Counted from the stretch's first letter, positions 49,915 to 60,601 are shown. The stretch is DNA of 64,000 nt from Pseudomonadota bacterium (GCA_029561145.1 JAKQJM010000061.1:62001-126000), one strand, 5' to 3'. Notes: generated from the letters alone by a model not told the origin. Numbers and translations are program-made.

Positions 49915-49930
49915 GCGCACCCGCGTTGCC

Positions 49931-51400
49931 TCAACCGATCAGTTCATGCCGGAGCGTCGCTTCGGCCCCGGCGGACGCGATGGTCCCGTCCCAGTCTTCC
50001 ATCAGCGCGATCAGGATCAACTTCTCGAATTCCTCGCCGAAACGCCGGGTTACCGCATCGGGATCGCGCACGCGCTTGGCGTCGCCCATCAGACCGAAGT
50101 GCACCGTGCCGTTGTAGCTGAGGATCGACAGGCCTACGCCGATCGAGCCGGACTGCGGCACCCAGAACATCAGTTCGGTCGCCTCGACACCGGTCATGTA
50201 AAGCGGCTGCTGCGGGCCGGGCACGTTGGTCGCAACCGTCGTCGCCTTGCGGCTGAACAACTCGAGAGCGGGCGCCTGCAAAGCCTGCGGACCCATGCCC
50301 AGCGCACCGAGCAGGCCCAGCGTGACGATCGCCTGGCGCGAACCCTTGAGTTCCCGCATGCACGCCGCGACGCGTTCGAGGCGACGCAGCGGATTCGCTT
50401 CGCCGATCGGCAATTCGAGGAAGACCAGGCCGAAGTGGTTGCCGAGTTTCTTCGCATGTTCGAGCGGGCGCAGGTTGACCGGCACAGTCGCGCGAATGGT
50501 GAGCCCATCGACCTCGCCGCCCTGATCGAGCAGGTAGCCGCGCAGCGCACCGCTGGCGCAAGCAAGCAGTACATCGTTGACCGTGCAGTCGAGTACGCGG
50601 CCGAGCGTCTTGACCTCCTCGAGCGGCAGCGGTTCGGCCCAGGCCACGCGCTTGACCACGCCGAGCGGCCCCTTGAGCAGGGTCAACGGATCGTCGGGGA
50701 GCAGCAAGGCATTGGCCAGCTCGCGCGTGATCTCGCCGCCCTCACGGGCGACATCGGCAGCCACCGAGGGATCATTGATCATCTCGGTCATCTTGTCGAA
50801 GACCTTGTTGCCGACCTTGAGCGCCTTGCCGAGTTTCGCCTGCGCCGGCTCGAGCATGCGTTGCCAGACATTCTGGCCGTCGCGCTTGAGCCAGGTCCTG
50901 GTGAGCTCGGCGTGCTTTTCGGGATCGGGCGCCGTGTCGGTCAGCGACAACATGACCTGGACCAGCGCCAGGCCATCGGCGTAGCAATGATGGATGCGCG
51001 CGACCAGCACACTGCCGCCACGATAGTTCTCGACGACATGGAATTGCCAGAGCGGCTTGGAATGATCGAGCGGCGACGAGGCCAGCTCACCGACGAAATT
51101 CTCGAGCTCGATCTTGTCGCCGGCGCCAGGCAGTGCGGCGACGCGGACATGCCAGTCGAGATCGAAATCCTCGTCGGTTTCCCAATACGCGCCGGACGGC
51201 GTATTGACTGCCTTCTGGCGAAATCGCCGATAGGCAAGGAAACGTTCGCCGAGCAGTTGCTTGATCGCCGAGGGGACCAGCGGAGCGGCAAACATCAACA
51301 CGCCCGTGATCATCATCAGATTGGTGGGCCGCTCCATGCGCAGCCAGGCCGTGTCGACCTTGGACATCGCCTCGCGCTTGCCGCCATCTGAATCGAACAT
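49931..51400 (-). CDS. Wax ester synthase/diacylglycerol acyltransferase (WS/DGAT)
   Basis: 489 residues from the ATG at 51400 (purine-rich upstream); starts at 51430, 51421 or 51367 are possible. The active-site motif HHxxxDG is HHCYADG at about 137-143. KVDTAWLRMERPTNLMMI is the family N-terminus and the C-terminal domain has NVPGPQQPLYMTG. It esterifies fatty alcohols or diacylglycerol with acyl-CoA to make storage wax or triacylglycerol. With the PHB genes at 16-20 kb, it shows interest in carbon-storage polymers. Confidence 0.92.
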   Translation of the reverse strand: MFDSDGGKREAMSKVDTAWLRMERPTNLMMITGVLMFAAPLVPSAIKQLLGERFLAYRRFRQKAVNTPSGAYWETDEDFDLDWHVRVAALPGAGDKIELENFVGELASSPLDHSKPLWQFHVVENYRGGSVLVARIHHCYADGLALVQVMLSLTDTAPDPEKHAELTRTWLKRDGQNVWQRMLEPAQAKLGKALKVGNKVFDKMTEMINDPSVAADVAREGGEITRELANALLLPDDPLTLLKGPLGVVKRVAWAEPLPLEEVKTLGRVLDCTVNDVLLACASGALRGYLLDQGGEVDGLTIRATVPVNLRPLEHAKKLGNHFGLVFLELPIGEANPLRRLERVAACMRELKGSRQAIVTLGLLGALGMGPQALQAPALELFSRKATTVATNVPGPQQPLYMTGVEATELMFWVPQSGSIGVGLSILSYNGTVHFGLMGDAKRVRDPDAVTRRFGEEFEKLILIALMEDWDGTIASAGAEATLRHELIG

Positions 51401-51512
51401 GCCTGCCCCCGGTTTGCGCATCGAAATCACGGACGGGTCAAGTCCGGCGCCGGGCTAGCATCCCGTTAGCGTCGTGAAAACGCAACGACTGCACCACCGG
51501 TCAGCCCGTATT

Positions 51513-52943
51513 TCAATCCGCGTCGGACTTCGGCAGATCCTTGTAGGCCGCCAGCGCAAGTGTCCGCGAGGCGGCCAGGTCGATCATCGGCGCGGGATAT
51601 CCGGTACGTTCCGAAATGCCCGGATCGCTCCATGGATGGTGGATCAACGGCGCCGGCACGGCGGCGAGTTCGGCTACCCAGCGCCGCACATAATCTCCGC
51701 GCGGGTCGAATTTCTCGCCCTGGCTGACCGGATTGAAGATGCGAAAATACGGCGAGGCATCGACACCACAACCGGCCGTCCACTGCCAGCCTTGCGCATT
51801 GTTGGCGAGATCGGCATCGACAAGGGTGTTCCAGAACCAGCGCTGGCCGTGATGCCAGTGCTGGCGCAGGTTCTTGGTCAGGAACGATGCGACGAGCATG
51901 CGCACGCGGTTGTGCATGCTGCCGGTGGTCCAGAGCTCGCGCATGCCTGCATCGATTATCGGAATTCCGCTGCGCCCGCGCTGCCAGCGCCTGATCGATG
52001 CAGGATCCTCGTCATCCCAGCGGAATGCATCGAACCGTGGATTGAGATTGCGTTCCGGCATATCGGGAAAGTGAAACAACAGGTGCTGCGAGAATTCGCG
52101 CCAGCCAATCTCGCGCAGGAAGCTGTCGGCACCCGCGGATCGCGCTGAATCTCCCGATTGATGGACGCGTTCCTCGAGTGCCCAGGCGATCTGCATCGGC
52201 GAGATTTCGCCGAAGTGCAGATGGGGCGACAAGCGCGACGTGCCCGCGCGATCGGGTCGGTCCCGATCACTGGCGTAGTCGCGCAAACCGGATTCGATGA
52301 AATCCTCGAACGCCTCGGTGGCGCCCGGCTCGCCGGGCGTCCACTCGTCGTGGAAGCGGGAATCCCAGCGGATGCGCGGAAGCAGTTCGAGATCATCGAT
52401 CGTCTGCACGGAATCGCCCTCCGGCTTCGCGAGACCCTCGGGCTTCGACAACGGCGGTCGAACCTGCAGTTGCGATCGCGCCTTGCGCCAGAATGGCGTG
52501 AACACGCGATACGGCTGATCCTGTCCGGTCTGGATTTCCCAGGGCTCGAACAGCACGTTCGCCTTGAAGCCGCGTGCGTCGATGCCTTCATCGATCAACC
52601 GCTGCTTGATTCCCGTGTCTCGCGCGACGATTGCCGGTTCGTAGAGACGATTCCAGTACAGCGCGGACGCATCGAACCGGCGGATCATCCTGCGCAGTGC
52701 CGGCAGGGTCGGACCGCGTGCAACCTGCAGGATCGAACCTAGATCGCGAATCCGTCGGTCCAGTGACGTCAACGAATGATGCAACCACCAACGGCTCGCC
52801 GCACCGGGAGACCAGGGCGCTTCCTCGTCCGGCGCATGGACATATACCGGGATGACCCGGTCATGCGCATCCAGTGCCGCACTCAACGCAGGATTGTCGG
52901 CAACGCGCAGGTCGCGGCGGAACCAGATCAGGGCAGTGGACAT
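51513..52943 (-). CDS. phr: Deoxyribodipyrimidine photolyase (cryptochrome/photolyase class I)
   Basis: 476 residues from the ATG at 52943. The N-terminal alpha/beta antenna domain begins ALIWFRRDLRVADNPAL. The FAD domain has SRLSPHLHFGEISP, REIGWREF, the TGSMHNRVRMLVASFLTKNL block, and NNAQGWQWTAGCGVDASPYFRIFNP. It repairs cyclobutane pyrimidine dimers with blue light. It precedes the WS/DGAT gene on the same strand, 112 bases away, and diverges from the macroglobulin gene. Confidence 0.96.
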   Translation of the reverse strand: MSTALIWFRRDLRVADNPALSAALDAHDRVIPVYVHAPDEEAPWSPGAASRWWLHHSLTSLDRRIRDLGSILQVARGPTLPALRRMIRRFDASALYWNRLYEPAIVARDTGIKQRLIDEGIDARGFKANVLFEPWEIQTGQDQPYRVFTPFWRKARSQLQVRPPLSKPEGLAKPEGDSVQTIDDLELLPRIRWDSRFHDEWTPGEPGATEAFEDFIESGLRDYASDRDRPDRAGTSRLSPHLHFGEISPMQIAWALEERVHQSGDSARSAGADSFLREIGWREFSQHLLFHFPDMPERNLNPRFDAFRWDDEDPASIRRWQRGRSGIPIIDAGMRELWTTGSMHNRVRMLVASFLTKNLRQHWHHGQRWFWNTLVDADLANNAQGWQWTAGCGVDASPYFRIFNPVSQGEKFDPRGDYVRRWVAELAAVPAPLIHHPWSDPGISERTGYPAPMIDLAASRTLALAAYKDLPKSDAD

Positions 52944-53200
52944 CAAGCGACGGGCTCGTGGAGCGATGGGAGAGCAAGTATCCCCGACAACGCCGAGAGA
53001 TAGCTGGACGACCCGCGGATCGTCTTGACTCGATCCACCGATTGCGGCGCCGATCCGCCAGCCGCGAGCGGCACGCTTCACTCGCGCGAACCGGTCCTGT
53101 CAATGATTCCGGTGCGACCGGGATAAAACCTGATTTCGCCCCGGAGACGCCACAAATGCGCCGCTATACTGCCGGCGCAGACTTTCCCGGGGAAATCACG

Positions 53201-56200
53201 ATGTCGATGTTGCGGACTGTGTCGAAGTGGAGCTCGTTGTCGGGCTTGTTGCTGGTACTCATGGTCCTGGCGCTTGCCGCATGCGGCAAGCGGCCGGCCT
53301 CGGTGCCCGAGGTGCAGGGTGGCAAACCGGTGGCGGCCGAACCGGCCAAACCGGCGACGGGCACGGCGTTCGAGATTACTTCCGCGCGGGCCGAGCAGTA
53401 CCAGGGCCAGCTCGCGCTCACGCTCGAATTTCCGCAGCAACTGACCGGTACGCAGGCGTTCGACGACCTCCTCGTCGTCACCGGCAGCAATGGCGAAACC
53501 GTCAGTGGCAGCTGGGCACTCGACGAGGCCGGCAAGACCCTGCATTTTCCGTTCATCGAGGCAAATGCCAGCTACACCGTGCGGATCAAGTCCGCTCTTT
53601 CCGCGGTCGATGGCCGCACGCTGGGCGCGGACACCAGCAAGGACATCTTTACCGGGCCACTTGAACCCGCGGTCGGTTTCGCGGCCCAGGGCAGCGTCCT
53701 GCCAGCCCGCGAGACGCGCGGCCTTCCGGTCGTTTCGGTCAACGTGAACGAGGTCGACGTCGAATTCCTGCGCGTGCACGACAACGAGCTCGCCAATTTC
53801 TTCGCGGCGTACCAGAAGAACGGCAAGCGCGGTTCGTGGGAACTCGATCCGCAATACGGCTGGTACGACCGCAAAGGCAAGCCGGTCGCCGAGATCGCCG
53901 ATTCGGTCTATGCCAACCGCTTTGTCCTCGGCGGCAAGGAAAACGAGCGCAGCCTCAACTACCTGCCGATCCAGAACATCCCGGAGCTCGAAAAACCCGG
54001 CCTGTACTTCGCCGTGCTCCGCCAGCCCGGCAAATTCCGCGACGAGCAGGAAACCTGTTTCTACTTTGTCAGCGATGTCGGCGTGCATACGCGCATCTAC
54101 GAAGACAAGGTATTCGTCCACGCGGCCTCGCTGAAATCCGGCGATCCGATCAGCGGTGTCGAATTCAGCGTGCTCGACGAGAACGGCAACACGGTTGTCG
54201 GCGGGCGGGCCGACGAGAGCGGCAATGCCATGCTCGCCTATACGCTCAAGGCCGAACACGTGCTGGTCGCCAGGGCCGGGCGTGATGTGTCGATGGTGCC
54301 GTTCAACCAGCCCGCGCTCGACCTCTCGGATTTCGCTGTCGCCGGTCGACACGAAGCGTGGTTCGATGTGTTCGCCTGGAGCGGTCGCGACCTGTACCGC
54401 CCGGGCGAGACCGTGCGCATGTCGGCCCTGTTGCGCGACAACGATGGCAAGCCGATCAAGCCGCAGCCGCTGTTCGCATCGCTCAAGCAACCCGATGGTC
54501 GCCTCTACGCGCAGGCCCGGCTCGAACCGAAGGATCTCGGCTATTTCGAGTGGTCACGCGAGATTCCTGCCGATGCCCCGACCGGGCGCTGGCAGGTCGA
54601 GTTCCGCCTCGATCCGGCCAGCAAGGAAGCGACCCAGAGCCTCAACCTGCGCATCGAGGAATTCCTGCCCGAACGCATGAAGCTCGACCTCAGCACGACC
54701 CAGGATCAGCTCAAGCCGGGCGAGCCGCTCAAACTCGAGGTCCAGGGTGACTATCTGTATGGCGCACCGGCGGCGGACAACCGCTTCAGCGCGCGCCTGA
54801 CCCTGAGCGCCGACGTGCATCCGGTCGAAACGCGCAAGGATTATTTCTTCGGCGATCCGCTGATCGACCTGCCGAAGGAAGCGAAGGATGCCGTCGATTC
54901 CAAACTCGACGAGTCCGGTCACCTCAGCGAGGAGGTGGCCGTGCTCGACGAAGCCAAGGCGGCGCCGGTTGCAGCGGTGCTGTCGGGCAGCGTCTATGAA
55001 ACCGGTGGTCGCACGGTCACGCGCACGCTCAAGCGCACCGTTTGGCCGGCCGACACATTGGTTGGCATCCGCCCGCTGTTCGACGTAAAGGATGGCGCCG
55101 GGGCCAACGCCACGGCCAGCTTCGAGCTGATCCGCAGCAATGCCGCAGGCGACATGCTCGCGGCGCAGAACCTCAAGCTCACCCTCGTGCGCGAGCGTCG
55201 CGACTATCACTGGATCTGGGACAAGGAAAGCGGCTGGCATTTCAACTACGTCGAGCGTTTCGAGAATGCCGAGGCACGCGAGGTCGCGATCGAAGCCGGC
55301 AAGGCCGCACGCATCGACGTGCCGGTTGAATGGGGCGGCTATCGCGTCGAAGTGCTCGATCCGGCAACCGGACTGACGATGCGCTTCCCGTTCACCGCGG
55401 GCTGGAGCTGGAACGATGACAACCGCGGCGGCGAGGCGCGCCCGGACAAGGTCAAGTTGTCGCTCGACAAGCAAGGCTACAAGGCCGGCGACACGCTCAA
55501 GGTCACCGTGACTCCGCCGCATGCAGGCCCCGGCGTGCTGATCGTCGAATCCGACACGATGCTGTACACGCGCAACATCGAAGCCAAGGCCGGCAGCACC
55601 TTCGAGATTCCGGTGACCGAGGCCTGGGAACGCCACGACGTGTATCTGACTGCGCTGGTCTTCCGCGGCGGCTCCGCAGCCGAACGCATCACCCCGGCAC
55701 GCGCGGTCGGTGAGGCTTTCGTGCCGATGGATCGCTCGTCGCGCAAGGTCGCCGTGCAGCTCGATGCAACCAAGCTGATGAAACCCGAGACCGATCTTGC
55801 GGTCAGCGTGAAGGTACCTGCGCTGGCCGGCAAGAAGGCACAGGTCACCGTGTCCGCCGTGGACGTCGGCATCCTCAACATCACGCGCTTTGGCGTGCCG
55901 GACGCGAACGACTGGTTCTTCGCGCAGCGCCGCCTCGGCGTCGACGCCTACGACCTCTACGGGCGCGTCATCGAGAGCTTCAACGGCGGCACCGCCAAAC
56001 TGCGCTACGGTGGCGACCTTGCCCTCGACGCCCTGCCCCAGGCGCGTCGTCCCACGGCCAAGGTGCTGACCGTCGACCTGTTCAGCGGTCCGGTCACCCT
56101 GGATGCCGAGGGCAGCGCCAGCGTGCAACTCAAGGTGCCCGACTTCAACGGCACGCTGCGGGTCAGTGCGCTGGTCTTCAGCGAGGACCAGTACGGCAAC

Positions 56201-58183
56201 AGCGACGCCGAAACGATCGTGCGTGCACCACTGGTCGCCGAGATCAGCACGCCGCGCGTCATGGCGCCGGGTGACAAGGCGATGGTCTCGCTCGACCTGC
56301 AGAACTTCTCCGGGGCCGCCCGTGAATTCCGCATCAAGGTCGAGGCGGACAAACCGCTCGCGGTCGCAACCGGCGAGCGCAAGATCAGTCTTGCCGACAA
56401 CGCCAAGACCACGCTCGACTTCCCGCTCGACGCACTCGAAGGCTACGGGGTCGGCAAGATTCGCGTCGGCGCCGAGGCGACCGACAAGGCCGGCGAGCCG
56501 ATCCGCATCCAGCGCGAATTCGAGATGGTCGTGCGGGCCGGCTGGCCCAGCGTCATGCAATCGACGCCACGCTCGCTCGATACGCTGGCGCCGATCAGTC
56601 TCGGAACCGGTGCCCTCGACGGCCTCGTCGCCGATTCGGTGACTGCGCGCATGACCTTGAGCAGCCTGCCACCGCTGCCGTTCTCCACGGCGCTGTCGGA
56701 ACTGCTCAAATACCCTTACGGCTGCATCGAGCAGACCACGAGCAAGGGATTTGCCGCCCTGCTGCTCGATCAGGCGACCGCGGACAAACTGCATGTCGAG
56801 GGGCTCGACGAGTCCGCGCGCAAGCAACGCGTGGAAACGGCGGTCGGCCGCATCGCCTCGATGCAGGCGGGCTCCGGACACTTCTCGATGTGGGGCGGCG
56901 AGACCGGTGTCAACACCTTCCTCACGCCTTATGTCGCCGAGTTCCTGCTCGATGCGCGCGAAGAGGGTTTCATCGTTCCGGAAGACATGCTGCAGAAAAC
57001 CCTGCAGCGCCTGTCCGACGACCTGCTCTCGGGCGGCCATCCGTACTACAGCTCGGACTTCGCCGATCACCTGCGTTTTGCCGACGAAGCCTGGTCGGCC
57101 TATGTCCTCGCGCGAGTCAACCGCGCGCCACTGGGCACCCTGCGCGCGCTGTATGACAACGAGCGCCAGAAATCGATCACCGCACTTCCGCTCGTCCACC
57201 TCGGCATCGCGCTCAAGCTGATGGGCGATGCGCCACGCGCGGAGAAGGCGATCGACGAAGCGTTCGCCAAGACCTTCAACCGGCCGCGCTGGCTTGGCGA
57301 CTACGGCTCGAACCTGCGCGACACCGCGCTGATGGTTGCGCTCGTGCAACGTTTCGGCATGAGCAAACCCGAGTTCGGCGGGCGCGTGTTCGATCTCGCG
57401 CGTTCGATGAAGACCGAGCAGAGTGAAGCCGAGCAGGCGCAGGCGCGCTGGGGCGGCAGCGGGCGCGTCTACCTGAGCACGCAGGAGCAGGTCGCAATCG
57501 GCCGCCTTGGCAAGAACCTGATCAAGGATGGCGATGCCGTGGTGTCGGGCACGCTCGATATCGGTGGCGCGGCGTCGGCGATTTCTCCGGATCGCATCTG
57601 GAGCCGCAATTTCAACGCCGCCGAACTGCGTGCCGGCGTGCGCCTGACTCCGAATGGCAATCCGCCGCTCTATCTCGCCACCGATGTCGTCGGTGTGCCG
57701 AAGGCGATGCCCGCGGTCGATGACAGCAAGGTCGCGATCCAGCGCACGTTCTACACGCTGGATGGAAAACCCTGGGTGGTGGGGCCGCTCAAGGAAGGCG
57801 ATGCGCTGATCATCGGCCTCAAGATCGAAGCACGTGAGGCAATGCCCGATGCACTGCTGGTCGAGTTGCTGCCGGGCGGTCTCGAGATCGAGAACTTCAA
57901 CCTGACCGATGCCAAGCAATGGGCCGACGTCGTCGTCGCCGGCATCACCCTGAGTGATCGCAGCAGCGCGGCCGACGTCCAGCACGAGGAATTCCGCGAC
58001 GATCGCTATGTCGCCGCTCTGCAGCTTGCCCAGGGCCAGGAGGCGAACGTGTTCTATCTCGTCCGCGCGGTCTCGCCGGGCACGTATCTGGTGCCGCCGC
58101 CTCTGGTCGAGGACATGTATCGTCCCGAGATCCGAGGCATCGGCCGCAGCACGGTCAAGTCGATCTCGGTCGTGCGACCCTGA
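53201..58183 (+). CDS. Bacterial alpha-2-macroglobulin lipoprotein with thioester
   Basis: 1660 residues from the ATG at 53201 (GGGGA upstream). The lipoprotein signal ends LALAAC. A long series of beta-sandwich MG domains follows. A bait-like region lies mid-protein, and the thioester motif GCIEQ is at about Cys1175-Gln1178, inside the alpha-helical TED domain (GHFSMWGGETGVNTFLTPYVAEFLLDA). The C-terminal receptor-like domains end the protein. Periplasmic macroglobulins of this kind trap attacking proteases by covalent capture. In enterobacteria the gene is adjacent to pbpC, here it is about 42 kb away. Confidence 0.95.
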   Translation: MSMLRTVSKWSSLSGLLLVLMVLALAACGKRPASVPEVQGGKPVAAEPAKPATGTAFEITSARAEQYQGQLALTLEFPQQLTGTQAFDDLLVVTGSNGETVSGSWALDEAGKTLHFPFIEANASYTVRIKSALSAVDGRTLGADTSKDIFTGPLEPAVGFAAQGSVLPARETRGLPVVSVNVNEVDVEFLRVHDNELANFFAAYQKNGKRGSWELDPQYGWYDRKGKPVAEIADSVYANRFVLGGKENERSLNYLPIQNIPELEKPGLYFAVLRQPGKFRDEQETCFYFVSDVGVHTRIYEDKVFVHAASLKSGDPISGVEFSVLDENGNTVVGGRADESGNAMLAYTLKAEHVLVARAGRDVSMVPFNQPALDLSDFAVAGRHEAWFDVFAWSGRDLYRPGETVRMSALLRDNDGKPIKPQPLFASLKQPDGRLYAQARLEPKDLGYFEWSREIPADAPTGRWQVEFRLDPASKEATQSLNLRIEEFLPERMKLDLSTTQDQLKPGEPLKLEVQGDYLYGAPAADNRFSARLTLSADVHPVETRKDYFFGDPLIDLPKEAKDAVDSKLDESGHLSEEVAVLDEAKAAPVAAVLSGSVYETGGRTVTRTLKRTVWPADTLVGIRPLFDVKDGAGANATASFELIRSNAAGDMLAAQNLKLTLVRERRDYHWIWDKESGWHFNYVERFENAEAREVAIEAGKAARIDVPVEWGGYRVEVLDPATGLTMRFPFTAGWSWNDDNRGGEARPDKVKLSLDKQGYKAGDTLKVTVTPPHAGPGVLIVESDTMLYTRNIEAKAGSTFEIPVTEAWERHDVYLTALVFRGGSAAERITPARAVGEAFVPMDRSSRKVAVQLDATKLMKPETDLAVSVKVPALAGKKAQVTVSAVDVGILNITRFGVPDANDWFFAQRRLGVDAYDLYGRVIESFNGGTAKLRYGGDLALDALPQARRPTAKVLTVDLFSGPVTLDAEGSASVQLKVPDFNGTLRVSALVFSEDQYGNSDAETIVRAPLVAEISTPRVMAPGDKAMVSLDLQNFSGAAREFRIKVEADKPLAVATGERKISLADNAKTTLDFPLDALEGYGVGKIRVGAEATDKAGEPIRIQREFEMVVRAGWPSVMQSTPRSLDTLAPISLGTGALDGLVADSVTARMTLSSLPPLPFSTALSELLKYPYGCIEQTTSKGFAALLLDQATADKLHVEGLDESARKQRVETAVGRIASMQAGSGHFSMWGGETGVNTFLTPYVAEFLLDAREEGFIVPEDMLQKTLQRLSDDLLSGGHPYYSSDFADHLRFADEAWSAYVLARVNRAPLGTLRALYDNERQKSITALPLVHLGIALKLMGDAPRAEKAIDEAFAKTFNRPRWLGDYGSNLRDTALMVALVQRFGMSKPEFGGRVFDLARSMKTEQSEAEQAQARWGGSGRVYLSTQEQVAIGRLGKNLIKDGDAVVSGTLDIGGAASAISPDRIWSRNFNAAELRAGVRLTPNGNPPLYLATDVVGVPKAMPAVDDSKVAIQRTFYTLDGKPWVVGPLKEGDALIIGLKIEAREAMPDALLVELLPGGLEIENFNLTDAKQWADVVVAGITLSDRSSAADVQHEEFRDDRYVAALQLAQGQEANVFYLVRAVSPGTYLVPPPLVEDMYRPEIRGIGRSTVKSISVVRP

Positions 58184-58208
58184 ATTGAGCATCTGAAAAC
58201 GCTGTCGG

Positions 58209-58238
58209 CGGGAACCGTGCGGCTTTGCACGGTTCCCG
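58209..58238 (+). terminator. Hairpin after the macroglobulin gene
   Basis: A perfect 12-bp stem CGGGAACCGTGC/GCACGGTTCCCG with a 6-base loop, 26 bases after the stop codon. No T-run follows, so termination strength is uncertain. Confidence 0.6.
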
Positions 58239-58393
58239 TCGACGGATGCGGTGATCGCGGCGGCATCGCAAGCGCCGTCGCTGAGCGCGTGCCGTGACGT
58301 CCGGCACTCGATGCATCCGCTCGATCGTCGCCCAATCCCTTGCAGCCCGCGGACGCACCATGCAAATCCGCGCGGTCGACCGGGAATCCAGCC

Positions 58394-59392
58394 ATGCATG
58401 CAATCCGGATTGCTCTCGTTGTCTTCGGCTTGATCCTGGCGACCCCTGCGTTGCCGGACGAATCCGGCAACAATACGGCGCAGGAAATTGCGCCCGGAAT
58501 CCTTGTCCTTCCGGGTCAGTTGCAAGCCGATCACAGCCCCGACGGCAACAGCATCATCCTGCGCGGAAGCGAAGGACTGACGATCATCGACAGCGGTCGC
58601 GGCGGCGAGCATACGACCGCCCTGATCAGGATCGTGAAGGACTCGGGCGCACCGCTTGCAGCGCTGATCAATACGCACTGGCACCTCGATCACATCGGCG
58701 GAAATGCGCGCTTTCGCCAGACCTGGCCAAACCTGCACATCCATGCGCATCCCTCGCTCGATGCGGCGCTCGCCGGCTTTCATGCCGACAATCGCAAACA
58801 GCTCGAATTGCTCCTGCCGACCCTCGCCAGGAACTCTCCCGAGCGAGCACGATACGCGGCGGAACTGAAGCTCCTGCAGCTCGATCGCGCGTTGGCCGAG
58901 ACCGATCGCGTGACCGGGTCGACGACGTTGAAGCTCGGTGGTCGCACGCTCGATGTTCACGTCAGCCCACACTCGGTCACCGAAGGGGATCTGTGGATAT
59001 TCGATCCGCAGACGAAAATCCTGATTGCCGGCGATCTCGTCACCCTGCCCGTGCCGCTGTTCGATACCGCCTGTCCCGAAGGCTGGAGGGATGCGCTCGA
59101 AACGCTCTCGCGTGTCGACTTCAAACTGCTCGTCCCCGGCCACGGGGCACCGATGACGCGACCCGCATTCGAGTCCTACCGATCGGCATTTGGCGACCTG
59201 CTGACCTGCTCGACGGGCGCGGCGGACAAGCATTTGTGCATCGATGCCTGGATGAGCGACATGCAGGCTTCGATCGCATCCGCCGACGCACCGTACGCAC
59301 GTCGCCTGCTCGACTACTACATCGAACAGTTCATCAAGACCGGTTCCGCAGGCCGGAAACGCTGGTGCGCAGATCCGGGCAGCGGCTCGTAG
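58394..59392 (+). CDS. Secreted metallo-beta-lactamase-fold hydrolase
   Basis: 332 residues from the ATG at 58394; an upstream in-frame ATG at 58340 would bury the signal peptide. The signal (about 20 residues) is followed by an MBL domain with HxHxDH as THWHLDH, a later His in SPHSVTEGD, Asp in LIAGDL and His in LVPGHG. A two-zinc hydrolase is expected, acting in the periplasm. It is closer to the general MBL hydrolase group (quinoprotein-relay and lactonase relatives) than to true beta-lactamases. Substrate unknown. Confidence 0.85.
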   Translation: MHAIRIALVVFGLILATPALPDESGNNTAQEIAPGILVLPGQLQADHSPDGNSIILRGSEGLTIIDSGRGGEHTTALIRIVKDSGAPLAALINTHWHLDHIGGNARFRQTWPNLHIHAHPSLDAALAGFHADNRKQLELLLPTLARNSPERARYAAELKLLQLDRALAETDRVTGSTTLKLGGRTLDVHVSPHSVTEGDLWIFDPQTKILIAGDLVTLPVPLFDTACPEGWRDALETLSRVDFKLLVPGHGAPMTRPAFESYRSAFGDLLTCSTGAADKHLCIDAWMSDMQASIASADAPYARRLLDYYIEQFIKTGSAGRKRWCADPGSGS

Positions 59393-59605
59393 GCCACGGC
59401 CCGGCGCCGCGCCAGGGTTTGCACGCGCTGGTTGCAGCGCGACACTGATCGGCGACGCGGTTCGCGCAGTTGAAGTTCCGTCGATCGGCGTCTCCAGGAT
59501 GCGTGGATCGAGACATGCGGATGCGAGAGCGCGGGGCACGTTGCCGACCTGCTTCGAATGCGAAAGCTGGCGAGGTACCGCGCGGCGCGCTACCCTCGCG
59601 CGCCT

Positions 59606-60601
59606 ATGACCGATCCCAAGCGCAACGATTTCACCCTCGATCCCGACGATGGCGAACGCCTGTCGAACCTGGTCGGGCCCTTCGATGAACACCTGCGCCA
59701 GATCGAGCTGCGTCTCGGCGTCGAGATCGCCAACCGCGGCAACGTGTTTCGCGTGCTCGGCGACGAGCGAGCGGTGCAACTGGCGAGTCGCGTCTTGCGC
59801 GATCTCTATGCGCTGACCGAAAACGAGGCGCTCACGGCACCGCAGATCAACCTGCACCTGCAGGAATCCGGCATCGAGGCAATTGCCGCCGAGGCCGCGG
59901 AAGGCGTCCAGGAGGTCGCCGTCAAGGTCAAGCGCGGCATGATCAAGGGACGCGGCCCGAACCAGGCGCGCTACCTGCATGCGATCGCCACGCACGACAT
60001 CAACTTCGGCATCGGCCCGGCCGGCACGGGCAAGACCTACCTGGCCGTCGCGATGGCGGTCGATGCGCTCAACGACAACCGCGCGCAGCGGTTGATCCTT
60101 GTGCGTCCCGCGGTCGAGGCCGGCGAGAAACTCGGCTTCCTGCCGGGCGACCTGACCCAGAAAGTCGATCCGTATCTGCGTCCACTGTACGACGCGCTGT
60201 ACGAGATGCTCGGCATCGAGCGCGTCGGCAAACTGATCGAACGCAATGTCATCGAGATCGCCCCGCTGGCTTACATGCGCGGCCGCACGCTCAACGACTC
60301 GTTCGTGATCCTCGACGAGGCGCAGAACACGACGGTCGAACAGATGAAGATGTTCCTGACCCGCATCGGCTTCGGCTCGGTCGCCGTGGTCACCGGCGAC
60401 GTCACCCAGACCGACCTGCCCCGGCACATCAAGTCCGGCTTGCGCGATGCGATCGACGTGCTGCGCGATGTCGACGGGATCAGCTTCACGTTCTTCAACT
60501 CGAAGGACGTCGTGCGCCATCCACTCGTGCAGCGCATCGTGCGTGCCTACGAGGCGCGCGAGGATGAACTCGAGAAAACCAGATCAGGAAAATCCGAATG
60601 A
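59606..60601 (+). CDS. phoH: PhoH-family ATPase
   Basis: 331 residues from the ATG at 59606. An N-terminal KH-like region (FDEHLRQIELRLGVEI) is followed by Walker A GPAGTGKTY and Walker B ILDEAQN, with VTGDVTQTDLP after it. PhoH (YbeZ) works with YbeY in rRNA processing and ribosome quality control. The stop codon overlaps the start of the beta-propeller gene by four bases. Confidence 0.95.
   Translation: MTDPKRNDFTLDPDDGERLSNLVGPFDEHLRQIELRLGVEIANRGNVFRVLGDERAVQLASRVLRDLYALTENEALTAPQINLHLQESGIEAIAAEAAEGVQEVAVKVKRGMIKGRGPNQARYLHAIATHDINFGIGPAGTGKTYLAVAMAVDALNDNRAQRLILVRPAVEAGEKLGFLPGDLTQKVDPYLRPLYDALYEMLGIERVGKLIERNVIEIAPLAYMRGRTLNDSFVILDEAQNTTVEQMKMFLTRIGFGSVAVVTGDVTQTDLPRHIKSGLRDAIDVLRDVDGISFTFFNSKDVVRHPLVQRIVRAYEAREDELEKTRSGKSE

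Noticed and set aside
54554-60520. A very long open frame (almost 2000 codons) on the strand opposite the macroglobulin, MBL and phoH genes
   Set aside because: It spans three well-supported genes and their intergenic gaps, has low-complexity Arg/Asp/Gln/His-rich sequence, and no family motif. Long antisense frames are expected in GC-rich genes with strong codon-position bias.
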